DNA of 64,000 nucleotides from Rugosimonospora africana (GTDB lineage Bacteria > Actinomycetota > Actinomycetes > Mycobacteriales > Micromonosporaceae). The notes beneath the pieces are model-generated. The model was not told where the DNA came from. It saw only the letters and a program-made list of their open reading frames with translations, and ran no database searches. The stretch lies in assembly GCF_016862975.1 (NCBI RefSeq), contig NZ_BONZ01000001.1, positions 57,696 through 121,695 on the forward strand, read 5' to 3'. Of this stretch, positions 34,650 through 43,393 are shown piece by piece (position 1 is the first letter of the stretch; every line of letters starts with the position of its first letter). Made by a program: the position numbers and the translations under genes.

Positions 34650-35120
34650 GTGCGTCGAGGGATTGTCATCGCGGCCGTCTGGGTCGCCGCCCTGGCCGGG
34701 GCGACCATCGCCGGCGTGGCCAGCGTCAGCACGCTCGGCGGCACCGGTGGCGAGCCGCTGAGTCAGCACGACGTCGAAAACCGGCTCGCCCGAACCTCAC
34801 CGTCGCCGGACGAGCAAGCCAGCCCGGCGCGGTCCGGCGCACCGCCGTCCGCGTCAGGCCCGGCCGCCTCCAGCCCGGTCCGGCGGTACTTCCCGACCAC
34901 GGGCGGGAGCCTGTGGGCCACCTGCGGCGGCGGCACGGCGACTCTGGACACCATGACCCCACGATCCGGATACCGGCTCGACGGATCCAGCGCCGGCCCG
35001 GCCGAGACGGCGTGGGTGCGCTTCAAAGTCGACGTCGAACACGGCCACGCCGACGAGTACCGGGTCACCGTGGTCTGCCGGGACGGCGTACCGCAGGCGA
35101 CGGAGACCCCCGACCGCTGA
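34650..35120 (+). CDS. secreted/anchored hypothetical protein
   Basis: A 156-residue protein of unknown function. A hydrophobic stretch IVIAAVWVAALAGATIAGVA follows a basic start (VRRG), so it is a signal peptide or an N-terminal anchor. A Ser/Pro/Ala-rich linker (residues 45-80) leads to a C-terminal domain with two cysteines (WATCGGG and VVCRDG) about 50 residues apart that may form a disulfide, and the strand pattern AWVRFKVDVEHGHADEYRVTV (with one more residue). It diverges from the two-component system and may be controlled by it. No family is recognised. Confidence 0.7.
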   Translation: MRRGIVIAAVWVAALAGATIAGVASVSTLGGTGGEPLSQHDVENRLARTSPSPDEQASPARSGAPPSASGPAASSPVRRYFPTTGGSLWATCGGGTATLDTMTPRSGYRLDGSSAGPAETAWVRFKVDVEHGHADEYRVTVVCRDGVPQATETPDR

Positions 35121-35241
35121 CGGTCACCGGAGCCCCCGAGTGTGACCAAGCTCACTGCTTCGACCCCGACTGGGTCGACGGATTCCCCTCCGGCCGCTGG
35201 TCTCGATGGGGACCGAATCCGACGACCACCCGGAGAGCCCG

Positions 35242-35982
35242 ATGTCCATTTCCTTTTCCACCGCCGTCGTGACCGGCGCCAGCCGCGGTTTCGGGCACGC
35301 GATCGCCGCCGCGCTCGTCGCGAGGGGCACCGGCGTTGTCGGCATCGCCCGCGACGAGGCACGGCTGGGTGCCGTACGGGACGAACTCGGCGAGGGCTTC
35401 ATCCCCGTCGCCGCCGATGCCACCGACGAGGCCGTCGCCGAAGACGTGATCCGTGAGTACCGTCCCGGGCTGCTGGTCCTCAACGCCGGGGCCACCCCGC
35501 ACATGGCGCCGGTGCACGAGCAGACCTGGGAGACCTTCAGCCGCAACTGGCACACCGACACCCGGCACGTCTTCGCCTGGACCCGGGCCGCGCTCCGGGA
35601 GCCGCTGGCACCGGGCAGCGTGGTCGTCGCGATGTCCAGCGGTGCCGCGCTGGCCGGTTCCCCGCTCAGCGGCGGGTACGCCAGCGCCAAGGCCGCCATC
35701 CGCTACCTCCGCGGGTACGCCGCCGACGAGTCGGCGCGGGCCGGCCTGGACATCCGGTTCCTCGCGCTGCTTCCGCAGCTGACCCCGGCCACCGACCTCG
35801 GCTCGGCCGGGGTGGCCGGCTACGCGGCGCGCCAGGGCGTCGAGCGGGACGCCTTCGTCGAGGGCATGCAACCGATCCTCACCCCGGATCAGGTCGCCAA
35901 GGCGGTCGTGGACCTCGCCACCGACCCCGACAGCGCTCCGGAGTACCGGATCGCCGGCGACGGAACGCGTCCGGTCGCCTAG
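35242..35982 (+). CDS. SDR family oxidoreductase
   Basis: A 246-residue classical SDR. TGASRGFG (nucleotide binding), LNAGATPH, the Ser in AMSSGAAL and the catalytic YASAK are all in place. ATG 35242 has GGAGAG 5 bases upstream; the longer frame from 35206 is unsupported. The ECF sigma gene begins 46 bases after its stop, so the two may be co-transcribed. ECF41/ECF-SnoaL sigma factors are often found next to oxidoreductases they control. The substrate is unknown. Confidence 0.9.
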   Translation: MSISFSTAVVTGASRGFGHAIAAALVARGTGVVGIARDEARLGAVRDELGEGFIPVAADATDEAVAEDVIREYRPGLLVLNAGATPHMAPVHEQTWETFSRNWHTDTRHVFAWTRAALREPLAPGSVVVAMSSGAALAGSPLSGGYASAKAAIRYLRGYAADESARAGLDIRFLALLPQLTPATDLGSAGVAGYAARQGVERDAFVEGMQPILTPDQVAKAVVDLATDPDSAPEYRIAGDGTRPVA

Positions 35983-36028
35983 AAGAGTCGCCGCCTACAG
36001 TGGACATCACCGTACCCGGAGAGAAGCC

Positions 36029-36991
36029 GTGCCCCCGAAGACCGAGTTCGCCGCGTTGGCCGAGCCGTTCCGGCCGGAGTTGCTCGCGCACTGCTACCGG
36101 ATGCTCGGCTCTATCCACGACGCCGAGGACCTCGTGCAGGAGACCTACCTGCGCGCGTGGCGCGCGTACGACCGGTTCGAGGGCCGCTCCTCGGTGCGGC
36201 GGTGGCTCTACGCCATCGCCACCGCGAACTGCCTGACCGCGCTGAAGAGTCGCGCCCGGCGGCCGCTCCCCTCGGGGCTGGGCGCCCCCTCGGACGATCA
36301 CCGGGAGGTCGTGACCGTCCGCGAGCCGTCGGTACCGTGGCTGCAGCCGGCCCCCGACGCGGCGTTCGGTGCCGGCGATCCGGCTGCGGTCGTCGCCGGG
36401 CGGAACGGGCTGCGGCTCGCCTTCATCGCCGCGCTCCAGTTCCTGTCCGCCCGGCAACGCGCCGTGCTGACGCTGCGCGACGTACTGGCGTTCCGGACGG
36501 CCGAGGTCGCCGAGATGCTGGGCATGACGACCGCGGCCGTCGACAGCGCGCTGCGCCGCGCCCGGGCCCGGATGGCCGAGGCCGGACCCGCCGAGGGCGA
36601 GCTGGCCGAGCCGGACAACGAGACTCGCCGGGCTCTGCTCGACCGCTATGTCGACGCGTTCACCCGGGCCGACCCCGACGCGCTGGTTCGCCTGCTGCGG
36701 GCCGACGTCGAACTGGAGATGCCGCCGATCCGCACCTGGTTCACCGGCCGGGAGGCGGTCGTCGGGTTCCTGGCCAGCCGGGTGCTCCGCGGGAACGTGT
36801 GGCGGATGGTGCCCACCAGCGCCAACGGCCAGCCGGCGGCCGTCGTGTACCGGCGTGGTGACGACGGCCGGTTCGCGGCGTACGGCGTCCAGGTCCTGAC
36901 CCTGGCCGGACCCGGGATCGGCCGCATCACCTCGTTCAACGACCCGAGCCTGGTACCCGTGTTCGGCATCGCGCCCACACTCGCGACCTGA
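36029..36991 (+). CDS. ECF sigma factor with C-terminal SnoaL-like domain
   Basis: A 320-residue ECF sigma factor of the SnoaL-extended type. Region 2 reads LLAHCYRMLGSIHDAEDLVQETYLRAW (spread, residues 18-47) and region 4 has LSARQRAVLTLRDVLAF and MLGMTTAAVDSALRRARARM. Residues 200-320 form an NTF2/SnoaL-like domain (LLDRYVDAFTRADPDALVRLL, TWFTGREAVVGFL). In ECF41-type factors that domain holds the sigma in an autoregulated state in place of an anti-sigma factor. GTG 36029 follows GGAGAGAAGCC. It is likely paired with the upstream SDR gene. Confidence 0.88.
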   Translation: MPPKTEFAALAEPFRPELLAHCYRMLGSIHDAEDLVQETYLRAWRAYDRFEGRSSVRRWLYAIATANCLTALKSRARRPLPSGLGAPSDDHREVVTVREPSVPWLQPAPDAAFGAGDPAAVVAGRNGLRLAFIAALQFLSARQRAVLTLRDVLAFRTAEVAEMLGMTTAAVDSALRRARARMAEAGPAEGELAEPDNETRRALLDRYVDAFTRADPDALVRLLRADVELEMPPIRTWFTGREAVVGFLASRVLRGNVWRMVPTSANGQPAAVVYRRGDDGRFAAYGVQVLTLAGPGIGRITSFNDPSLVPVFGIAPTLAT

Positions 36992-37027
36992 ACGGCGAGG
37001 CGCGACAACGCGAACGGCGGACCGGCC

Positions 37028-37468
37028 TCAGAACGGTCGGATCGGACCTTCCTGGCGCCTCTCGCGCCTCTGGCCGGAGCGTGCGCGGCGGCGCAGTACC
37101 GCGGCCGCGATGGCGCCGGGCTGCTCATGGTGGTCGACGCCCTCGGTCTCCACGACCAGCCGTAGCCACCGGTTCGTGGTGAAGGCCCGCCAGAGTCCGA
37201 TCAGGAAGCTCCCGGCGTACTCCACCCGGATCCGGACCCCCGAGCCCTCCGGCGCCTGGAACTCGAGCCTGCGGCTGCCGACCAGCGTGCCTCTGCCGCC
37301 CTTCACGAACGCCTGGGCGACGTGGTATCCGGGGCTGATCGGGACGCTGCGGGTCTCGTTGCGCTCCAGCAACGCGACGACCTCGCCGTCGAGCCGGACG
37401 CCGTACGTCCGCTGGTATGAGCGGCCTTCGCCCCGATAGAAGATGGCTCGCGTGTGGTGAACACTCAT
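37028..37468 (-). CDS. hypothetical protein
   Basis: A 146-residue protein I do not recognise. It is rich in beta-strand-like segments (ALLERNETRSVPISPGYHVAQAF and GVRIRVEYAGSFLI), with an internal VALLERNETRSVPI and a basic, Arg/Gln-rich C-terminal tail (RRRARSGQRRERRQE). No signal peptide or clear transmembrane segment is present, although YAGSFLIGLWRAF is moderately hydrophobic. ATG 37468 has GAGGGGCAGCC upstream. It is convergent with the ECF sigma gene and divergent from lipB. Confidence 0.6.
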   Translation of the reverse strand: MSVHHTRAIFYRGEGRSYQRTYGVRLDGEVVALLERNETRSVPISPGYHVAQAFVKGGRGTLVGSRRLEFQAPEGSGVRIRVEYAGSFLIGLWRAFTTNRWLRLVVETEGVDHHEQPGAIAAAVLRRRARSGQRRERRQEGPIRPF

Positions 37469-37636
37469 CGGCTGCCCCTCACCCAGTGGTGAGGCATAGC
37501 GTAGGTGGACCGAGCAAGGCGCGTTCCGCGCCGCGGGCGGTGTGCCGGCCATCACGCTCCGTTCCCGGCCCGGGAACCCGCACGCTCAGTAGTGTTGAGC
37601 TGTTGTCGACGGTGCGCGGGTGGCCGGAGGTACGGC

Positions 37637-38344
37637 ATGGACGGGCAGGCGCTGGAGCGGATCGATCTGGGCGAGGTGCCGTACACCGAGGCGATCGCGG
37701 ACATGACCGAGTGGGTACGGCAGCGGCAGGCCGGCCTGATCACAGACCGCCTCGTCCTGCTGAACCACCCCGCCGTCATCACGTACGGCAGCCGGACTCC
37801 CCAGTACGAGCTGCCCACGCACACCTCGATCCCGCTGGTGGAGGTGGACCGGGGCGGCCAGGCGACATACCACGGCCCGGGACAGCTCATCGGCTACCTG
37901 GTCATGAACCTGCGCGAACGTGGGCCGGCGGACGTCGTGCGCTGGCTGGAAAACGGCCTCATCCGCGCGGTCGACGCCCTCGGATTCCCGACGATCCGCC
38001 GGGACACCCCGCCCCGGGCGCAGAGCCTCGTCGGCGTGTGGACGGCGGACCACCGCAAGCTCGCCTCCATCGGCATGCGCATCCGCGGCGGCGTGACCAG
38101 TCACGGCTTCGCCCTGAACATCGCGCCGGACCTGCGGGCGTTCTCCGAGTTCACCGCGTGCGGCCTGCCCGACGTGGCGATGACGTCGCTGGCCGAGCTG
38201 GCGGCGGAGCGCGGGCGGCCGGTTCCGGCCGAGAACGAGGTGCGCGACGCCGTGGCTGCCGCTCTGGGCAGCACCGCCCTGGGCAGCACCGACGCTGTGG
38301 ACGGGTCCGCTCTGGGCAGGTCCACCGTCGCCAAGATCCGCTGA
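37637..38344 (+). CDS. lipB: lipoate-protein ligase B (octanoyltransferase)
   Basis: A 235-residue LipB. It has the family core RGGQATYHGPGQLIGY, the lysine in KLASIGMRIRGGVTSHGFALN (spread around residue 140-160) and the catalytic cysteine in EFTACGLPDV, which forms the acyl-thioester. LipB moves octanoyl from ACP to lipoyl domains. ATG 37637 has an optimal GGAGGTACGGC. The C-terminus carries a short imperfect repeat (AALGSTALGSTDAVDGSALG) not seen in typical LipB. It is monocistronic here, without lipA. Confidence 0.95.
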   Translation: MDGQALERIDLGEVPYTEAIADMTEWVRQRQAGLITDRLVLLNHPAVITYGSRTPQYELPTHTSIPLVEVDRGGQATYHGPGQLIGYLVMNLRERGPADVVRWLENGLIRAVDALGFPTIRRDTPPRAQSLVGVWTADHRKLASIGMRIRGGVTSHGFALNIAPDLRAFSEFTACGLPDVAMTSLAELAAERGRPVPAENEVRDAVAAALGSTALGSTDAVDGSALGRSTVAKIR

Positions 38345-38596
38345 TCACCCGTTTTCGGCGATCGTACTTTCGGTCAGCCACCCATCGGGTGTATGGTCAC
38401 AGTGCTCGGTTGATCGCTTGGTCGTGAGGTTCCTCCGACCGGGGCCCGGGCGAACGACCCTGCCGGGTTGTTGGTGGCGCTCAAGGCGTGGGCGCCCCTG
38501 CCGTATACGACCTTCGTGTCGTGTCCATCCGTGACTTACCCTCAGCGGATCGCTGCGCGGGTGGAATCGACGTGGGATGGGTGTGAAAGGAACACC
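38345..38596. promoter_or_regulatory. upstream region of the SigB/F-like sigma factor gene
   Basis: This 252-bp gap precedes the alternative sigma factor gene and must hold its promoter. I see no convincing -10/-35 pair or palindrome, and the translated frame upstream of 38597 has no family similarity, so the region is probably purely regulatory. Confidence 0.35.
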
Positions 38597-39451
38597 ATGA
38601 CCGCGCTGACCGCAACCCAGTCCATCGCTCGCCACGACGAGCACCCGACCGACGCCCACTTCGACCGCCCAGCGGCGCGGGACACCCGCAAGCCGCCCGT
38701 CGATGTCAAGGCCGTCGCCCTGCTGAAGGACCTCGCCGCGCTGCCGGCCGACGACGCGCGCCGGGCAACGGTGCGCGACCGGGCCATCCAGGCGTGGCTG
38801 CCGCTGGCCAGGCATCTGGCCCAACGCTTCAATGGTCGCGGCGAACCGCTGGACGACCTGGTGCAGATCGCGACCGTCGGGCTCATCAAGGCGATCGACC
38901 GGTTCAACCCGGAGTACGGCAACGACTTCGCCGCGTACGCGGTACCCACGGTCGTCGGCGAGATCAAGCGGCACTTCCGGGACCGTACCTGGGACGTCCG
39001 GGTACCCCGCCGGCTGCAGGAGTTGAAGCTCGACATCAACGAGGCGACCAGTACCCTGTCGCAGCGGCTCGGCCGGTCCCCCACCGTGGCCGACATCGCC
39101 GAGCACCTCAAGCGCAGCGAGGACGAGGTCCTCGAAGGACTCGAGGGTGCCCGCGCCTACAGCGCGGTGTCCCTGCAGAGCCTGGTCGGCAACGGCGAGG
39201 ACGGCACCGAACTGGGCGACCTGTTCGGCGTCGAGGACCACGAGTTGGCGCTGGCCGAGCACCGTGCGTCGCTGGGTCCGGCGCTGGAGGCGCTGAGCCC
39301 GCGCGAGCAGAAGATCGTCATCCTGCGGTTCTTCGGCAACCTCACACAGACCCAGATCGCGGAGCGGGTCGGCATCTCCCAGATGCACGTGTCCCGGATG
39401 CTGGCCAAGTCTCTGGCCACCATGCGCGACCACCTGGCCAATCCGGCCTGA
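38597..39451 (+). CDS. SigB/SigF-family alternative sigma factor
   Basis: A 284-residue group 3 sigma factor. Region 2 includes PLDDLVQIATVGLIKAIDRF and YGNDFAAYAVPTVVGEIKRHF; region 3 starts RVPRRLQELKLDINEA; region 4 has EALSPREQKIVILRFFGNLTQTQIAERVGISQMHVSRM in successive helices. This is the general-stress/sporulation sigma family regulated by anti-sigma kinases such as RsbW, though none is adjacent. ATG 38597 has GAAAGGAACACC upstream; a 43-residue upstream extension is not family-like. It ends at a strong terminator. Confidence 0.92.
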   Translation: MTALTATQSIARHDEHPTDAHFDRPAARDTRKPPVDVKAVALLKDLAALPADDARRATVRDRAIQAWLPLARHLAQRFNGRGEPLDDLVQIATVGLIKAIDRFNPEYGNDFAAYAVPTVVGEIKRHFRDRTWDVRVPRRLQELKLDINEATSTLSQRLGRSPTVADIAEHLKRSEDEVLEGLEGARAYSAVSLQSLVGNGEDGTELGDLFGVEDHELALAEHRASLGPALEALSPREQKIVILRFFGNLTQTQIAERVGISQMHVSRMLAKSLATMRDHLANPA

Positions 39452-39461
39452 GCGCGGCGAA

Positions 39462-39497
39462 CGTGAGCGCGGCCCGGCGAGCCGGGCCGCGCTCACG
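39462..39497. terminator. bidirectional hairpin terminator, 17-bp perfect stem
   Basis: Left arm 39462-39478 (CGTGAGCGCGGCCCGGC) and right arm 39481-39497 are exact complements around a 2-base GA centre. It sits between the convergent sigma factor (39451) and ADP-ribosylglycohydrolase (39536) genes. Confidence 0.85.
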
Positions 39498-39535
39498 CGT
39501 GTCAGAGCGGGCCGGGCCCACAACGCGGGCGAGGC

Positions 39536-40465
39536 TCAGGTGTCCGGCAGGAGCGGGGGTAGCGGCTCGCGCCGCCGCAGCCACGCCGCCGGAGTGCCGG
39601 CGACTCTCGTGCCGGCGACCGTGGCGCGGGCCGATTCCTCGCCGGTGTACGCGGCGACGATGCCGCCGACGATCGCCGCCGTGGTGTCGACGTCCCCGCC
39701 TGCCTCGACGCAGGCGAGGATCGCCGCGCGGTAATCGCCGATGCGCGTCGCGGCGACCCACAGCGCGAACGGCACGGTGTCCTGCGCGAGTACACCGGAC
39801 CCGTTGCCCAGTACGTAGGCCGCTTCCGCCACGCTCGCGCCGATCAGCCGCCGGGCACGCTCGACGCCTGTCCTCACCCGACTGTCGACCAGGTACGGCA
39901 GGATCCCGTCGAGGAATTCGGCGGGCTCGGGCCGGTCTCCGATCAGGCGTGCCCAGCCCGCCTCGGCGGCGGCGACCGCCACGGCCACCGCACCGAGGAT
40001 GCCCTCCGCGTGAGCGTGCGTGACTTCCGCCGACGCCATCGCCTCCAGCGCCGCGGTGCGGGAGTCGCCCGCGTGGAACGCGCCCAGCGGCGCGACCCGC
40101 ATGGCGGCTCCGTTGCCCATCGATCCCTGGCCGCCGAACGCCGCCCGGGAGGCGTCGCGCCACGGTACGCCGTCCCGGATCCGGCGCAGCAGCATCACAG
40201 CGCCGCCACCGTAGCCTCGGTACGGTTCGAACCGTCGCGCGAACGCGGCGGCCAGCCGGTCCTGATCGATCCGTTCGCGGGCACGCAGTTCCCCGACGAT
40301 CGAACAAGCCATCTCGGTGTCGTCGGTCCAGGGCCAGGGTTGTGCGGGCTCGTGGTCGCCGTCGACGTCCGCTACGCAGGTTCCGGGTACGAAGAACTGG
40401 GCGCCCACCGCGTCGCCCACGGACAGCCCGTTCAAACTGTCGAAGCAGAGTCGCCAAGTGGTCAT
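39536..40465 (-). CDS. ADP-ribosylglycohydrolase (DraG family)
   Basis: A 309-residue DraG-type hydrolase. The family metal motifs are visible: GLSVGDAVGAQ near the start, WTDDTEMA with the paired aspartates and threonine, and GGDVDTTAAIVGG near 265. These bind two Mg or Mn ions that position ADP-ribose for cleavage from a modified side chain or nucleotide. ATG 40465 begins right at the fold; upstream in-frame sequence is noise. The last residues are Arg/Pro-rich. It diverges from the membrane protein at 40595, and its ligand is unknown. Confidence 0.9.
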   Translation of the reverse strand: MTTWRLCFDSLNGLSVGDAVGAQFFVPGTCVADVDGDHEPAQPWPWTDDTEMACSIVGELRARERIDQDRLAAAFARRFEPYRGYGGGAVMLLRRIRDGVPWRDASRAAFGGQGSMGNGAAMRVAPLGAFHAGDSRTAALEAMASAEVTHAHAEGILGAVAVAVAAAEAGWARLIGDRPEPAEFLDGILPYLVDSRVRTGVERARRLIGASVAEAAYVLGNGSGVLAQDTVPFALWVAATRIGDYRAAILACVEAGGDVDTTAAIVGGIVAAYTGEESARATVAGTRVAGTPAAWLRRREPLPPLLPDT

Positions 40466-40594
40466 GTCGACCGCGATCCTGCCACTCCGCCGGCCCGGTC
40501 GGGTACCCGACGGACAGTTCGAGATCACCGACGTACGCTCCGTCACGGATGACGGTTCCGACCGGGCCGACCCGCGTCCCGATCTCCCGGACTG

Positions 40595-41887
40595 GTGATG
40601 GGTCCTACCAAGCCGCTGTTGACTGCCCCGCCACAGGCGGGCGCCCGCCCCGTGTCGCACCACGGGACCAGAGCGTCGCGCCACGCCGCCATCGGAGTCG
40701 GGGTGGCGGTCGCGACCGGAGCGATCATCGTGCCCGCGACCGGACTGGGCCGTGACACCTGGCTGGACAGCGCCTGGATCGCCGGTGTCTGCGCGCTGCT
40801 GGCCGGGGACGCGTTCCGCCTCCACGACGACCATCCCCCGCGGTACCTGCGGTGGTTGGCCTGGTCCATGCCGGTCGCCGCGACGTCGCAGGCGATCTGG
40901 TGGCACGGCCTGGACCCCCGGCGTTGGGACACGATGTGGGTGTCCGCCTGGCTCGCCGTCGCCGTGGCCTGGTCGCTGGTCCGCGGCACCCCGCTGAAGA
41001 TGCGCCGGATGCTGGGGCGGCTCGACGACCGGCACACCATCGACGGCGCGCCGGGCGACGCGGCGCGGAGGTTGTCGGCCGATCTCGAGCGGGTCGCGCG
41101 GCACTGGGCCGCGGTCGGCGGCGGGGTCATCCTCCTGGCGTTCGCCGTGTCCGGGCCGTGGATCGGCATCGAGACGGTGAGCGGCATGAGCCTGCGGCAC
41201 GCCGGCCTGCTCGCCGGATACTTCGTACCGGCGCTGCTGGCCGCCCTCGTCACCGGTGCCTGGATCGGGCGGATGGCCGCGCACGGACGCCTCGGCAATC
41301 AGTTGCGCCGGCACCGGCTGAGGCTGCGGGTCATCCCGGATCACCCGGACGGCGCGGGCGGGCTGCGACCCCTCGGGGCGTTCTACATGTACCAGTCGCT
41401 CGTCGGTGCGGTACCCGCCGCCTTCTTCGTCGTCTGGCTCTTCCTCATCGCCATCTCCGGAGACCACGGGTTGGGCGCCAGGTACGGCTCGTACGTGCCG
41501 CAGTACCGGTGGCTGTTCGGGGCGGCGGTGGCGACCGAGGTGCTGGCGTTCGTGGCTCCGATGCGGTCCATTCACGAGATCATGCGCGCCGAGAAGGAGG
41601 GCGAACTGTGGCGCGAATCGGATCGGCTGTCCCGGCAGATCGAGGACATCCGCGGCCGGCTCAAGGACGCCCACGTCCCTGACCGCAAGGACCAGGAGGG
41701 GCAACTCGCCGCGTTGGTCAGCCGCTTCGAGGCGCTGGAAGCGACCCCGACCTGGCCGGTCGACGCCACCATCCGGCGGCGGTTCACCCTGCGCAATCTC
41801 AGCCTGCTCCTGCCGTTCGCCGGATACGCCGTTGGCGAAACCTCGTTCTGGGAGCGGTTGTCGAATCTGTTCGGCGGCCTGCAATGA
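40595..41887 (+). CDS. multi-pass membrane protein with C-terminal coiled-coil and membrane segment
   Basis: A 430-residue integral membrane protein. Hydrophobic segments include AIGVGVAVATGAIIV, AAVGGGVILLAFAVSG, LLAGYFVPALLAALVTGA and AAFFVVWLFLIAIS; the cytosolic part from about 325 (IHEIMRAEKEGELWRESDRL to DKEGQ-like) is charged and probably coiled, before a last LLLPFAGYAVGE segment. No family is recognised. The start is GTG 40595 or ATG 40598. The tyrosine phosphatase-like gene overlaps its stop by ATGA, which links their functions; it could be a signalling receptor or transporter-like partner. Confidence 0.7.
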   Translation: MMGPTKPLLTAPPQAGARPVSHHGTRASRHAAIGVGVAVATGAIIVPATGLGRDTWLDSAWIAGVCALLAGDAFRLHDDHPPRYLRWLAWSMPVAATSQAIWWHGLDPRRWDTMWVSAWLAVAVAWSLVRGTPLKMRRMLGRLDDRHTIDGAPGDAARRLSADLERVARHWAAVGGGVILLAFAVSGPWIGIETVSGMSLRHAGLLAGYFVPALLAALVTGAWIGRMAAHGRLGNQLRRHRLRLRVIPDHPDGAGGLRPLGAFYMYQSLVGAVPAAFFVVWLFLIAISGDHGLGARYGSYVPQYRWLFGAAVATEVLAFVAPMRSIHEIMRAEKEGELWRESDRLSRQIEDIRGRLKDAHVPDRKDQEGQLAALVSRFEALEATPTWPVDATIRRRFTLRNLSLLLPFAGYAVGETSFWERLSNLFGGLQ

Positions 41888-42330
41888 GTAGGTTGAGGGG
41901 CGTGACGGATTTGTGGGAGCCCACCGAGGCGGGTGTGTTGCGACTGCCCTCGGGCCGGTTGATTCGCGGCCGGGGGCTCGGCCGGCCCGAACCCGCCGGG
42001 GCGGCGCCCGAGTTCGGGCTCTATCTGCTGGGCCAGGAACCTCCGCCGGTCGCGTGGGAGACCCGCTGGGTGCGCTGGCCCGACTTCCGGTTGCCGGCCG
42101 ACCGCAAGGACGCCCGGGATGCGCTGCGCGAGGCGTGGGAGCGCGCCGCGACCCAGCGCGTCGAGGTCGCCTGCCACGGTGGGCGCGGGCGCACCGGCAC
42201 CGCGCTGGCCTGCCTCGCCGTGCTCGACGGAGTGCCCAACCGGGAAGCGGTCGCCTATGTGCGTGAGCACTATTCGGCGCACGCCGTGGAGACGCCCTGG
42301 CAGCGCTGGTACGTGACCCGGTTCCGGTAG
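41884..42330 (+). CDS. tyrosine/dual-specificity phosphatase-like protein
   Basis: A 148-residue phosphatase-like protein. The P-loop CHGGRGRTGT fits the CX5R(S/T) signature of cysteine-dependent phosphatases, with the general-acid-bearing stretch RWPDFRLPAD about 35 residues upstream. These enzymes hydrolyse phosphotyrosine or phosphoserine through a cysteinyl-phosphate. The ATGA overlap with the membrane protein gene suggests coupled translation. It is smaller than the low-molecular-weight class and resembles actinobacterial DSP-like proteins. Confidence 0.87.
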   Translation: MSRLRGVTDLWEPTEAGVLRLPSGRLIRGRGLGRPEPAGAAPEFGLYLLGQEPPPVAWETRWVRWPDFRLPADRKDARDALREAWERAATQRVEVACHGGRGRTGTALACLAVLDGVPNREAVAYVREHYSAHAVETPWQRWYVTRFR

Positions 42331-42349
42331 CCGCCGACCGCCGCGGGAC

Positions 42350-42718
42350 TCACAGCGGCTGCAGGAACTCCAGGCGGTTGCCGTGGTCGTCCGCCGAGTA
42401 CAGGCGGCGGTGCCCGGGAAAGTGCGGGTCCCACTGGACCGGGCGGCCCGCCGCCTCCAGGCGCTGCGCGAGCGCGTCCAGATCGTCGACGAGTACGCCG
42501 GGGTGCGCCTTACGCGCCGGTACGAACTCCTGCTCGACGCCCAGGTGGATTTCCCACCCGCCGGCGGCGAACCAGCAGCCGCCGCGGGCCGCCAGCACCG
42601 CCGGCTTGGGCAGCTCCGTCATCCCGAGGACGTCGCCGTAGAACCCGCGGGCTACCTCCTCACCACCGGGCGGGATAGCCAGCTGCACGTGGTGGATCCG
42701 GGTGAACACAAAGGCCAT
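42350..42718 (-). CDS. VOC-family (glyoxalase-like) protein
   Basis: A 122-residue single-domain VOC protein. FTRIHHVQLAIPPGGE, FYGDVLGMTELPKP and the C-terminal HRRLYSADDHGNRLEFLQ are typical, with metal-ligand candidates at His in HHVQL, His in EIHLG and Glu in RLEFL. VOC proteins include glyoxalases, dioxygenases and antibiotic-binding proteins. ATG 42718 is chosen; the 13-residue upstream extension from GTG 42757 is not conserved-looking. It is the second gene after the methyltransferase on the same strand. Confidence 0.85.
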   Translation of the reverse strand: MAFVFTRIHHVQLAIPPGGEEVARGFYGDVLGMTELPKPAVLAARGGCWFAAGGWEIHLGVEQEFVPARKAHPGVLVDDLDALAQRLEAAGRPVQWDPHFPGHRRLYSADDHGNRLEFLQPL

Positions 42719-42766
42719 GCCGGCGAATATACCCGGCCCGCGACCCATGACGTCCACAGTGGACGG

Positions 42767-43339
42767 TCAGTCGGACACCTCGGGCTTCTGGGCGACGAAC
42801 TGCACCCGATCGTCGACCCGCACGGTGATCCGCGCGAAGCCCAGCGTCTGCAGCCGCACCAGCAGAACACTCGGCTCGATCGGGTTGTACGTGTCGCCCT
42901 CGTGGAAATGGTGCAGGCGGTCGCTGGCGAGGCTGTCCGAACCGATGAGCACGCCGCCGGGTCGCAGGACCCGCAGTGCCTCGGAGAGCAGCGCGTTCTG
43001 CAAGGCCGCCGTGGGCACGTGGTGCAGCATCGTGAATGAGCCGACCGAGTCGAAGGCCCCGTCGGCGTACCGCAGGTCGGTCGCGTCACCGTGGACGACC
43101 TCGACGTTGCTTCCCGCGTACCGCGCGGTCAGCGCGTCGGCGGCCGGCCGCTCGGCCTCCACGGCCACGAGCCGCTTGACCCGGTGCCGCAGCCAGTCGG
43201 TGGCCGCACCCGGTCCCGGCCCGATCTCCAGCATTCCCTGCCCCAGGTCCACACCGGACACCAGCCACGGCAGGACCTCGGTCTGCAGGTACTCCGCCCA
43301 CTCCGGGCTGGAACAGCGCTTCGCGTGGTTCTCGTTCAT
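42767..43339 (-). CDS. class I SAM-dependent methyltransferase
   Basis: A 190-residue methyltransferase. Motif I is LEIGPGPGAATDWL, the acidic end of strand 2 VAVEAERP, motif II-like HGDATDLRYADGAFDSVGS and motif III LRVLRPGGVLI. It methylates a small molecule of unknown identity. It is divergent from an AraC-type regulator, 54 bp apart, and upstream of the VOC gene, so the three probably form one regulated unit. Confidence 0.92.
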   Translation of the reverse strand: MNENHAKRCSSPEWAEYLQTEVLPWLVSGVDLGQGMLEIGPGPGAATDWLRHRVKRLVAVEAERPAADALTARYAGSNVEVVHGDATDLRYADGAFDSVGSFTMLHHVPTAALQNALLSEALRVLRPGGVLIGSDSLASDRLHHFHEGDTYNPIEPSVLLVRLQTLGFARITVRVDDRVQFVAQKPEVSD

Positions 43340-43393
43340 GGCTCAACGCTAGGAAGTGCGCCGCCCTGGTTCCAGGACGTAGGCTTCCAAATC

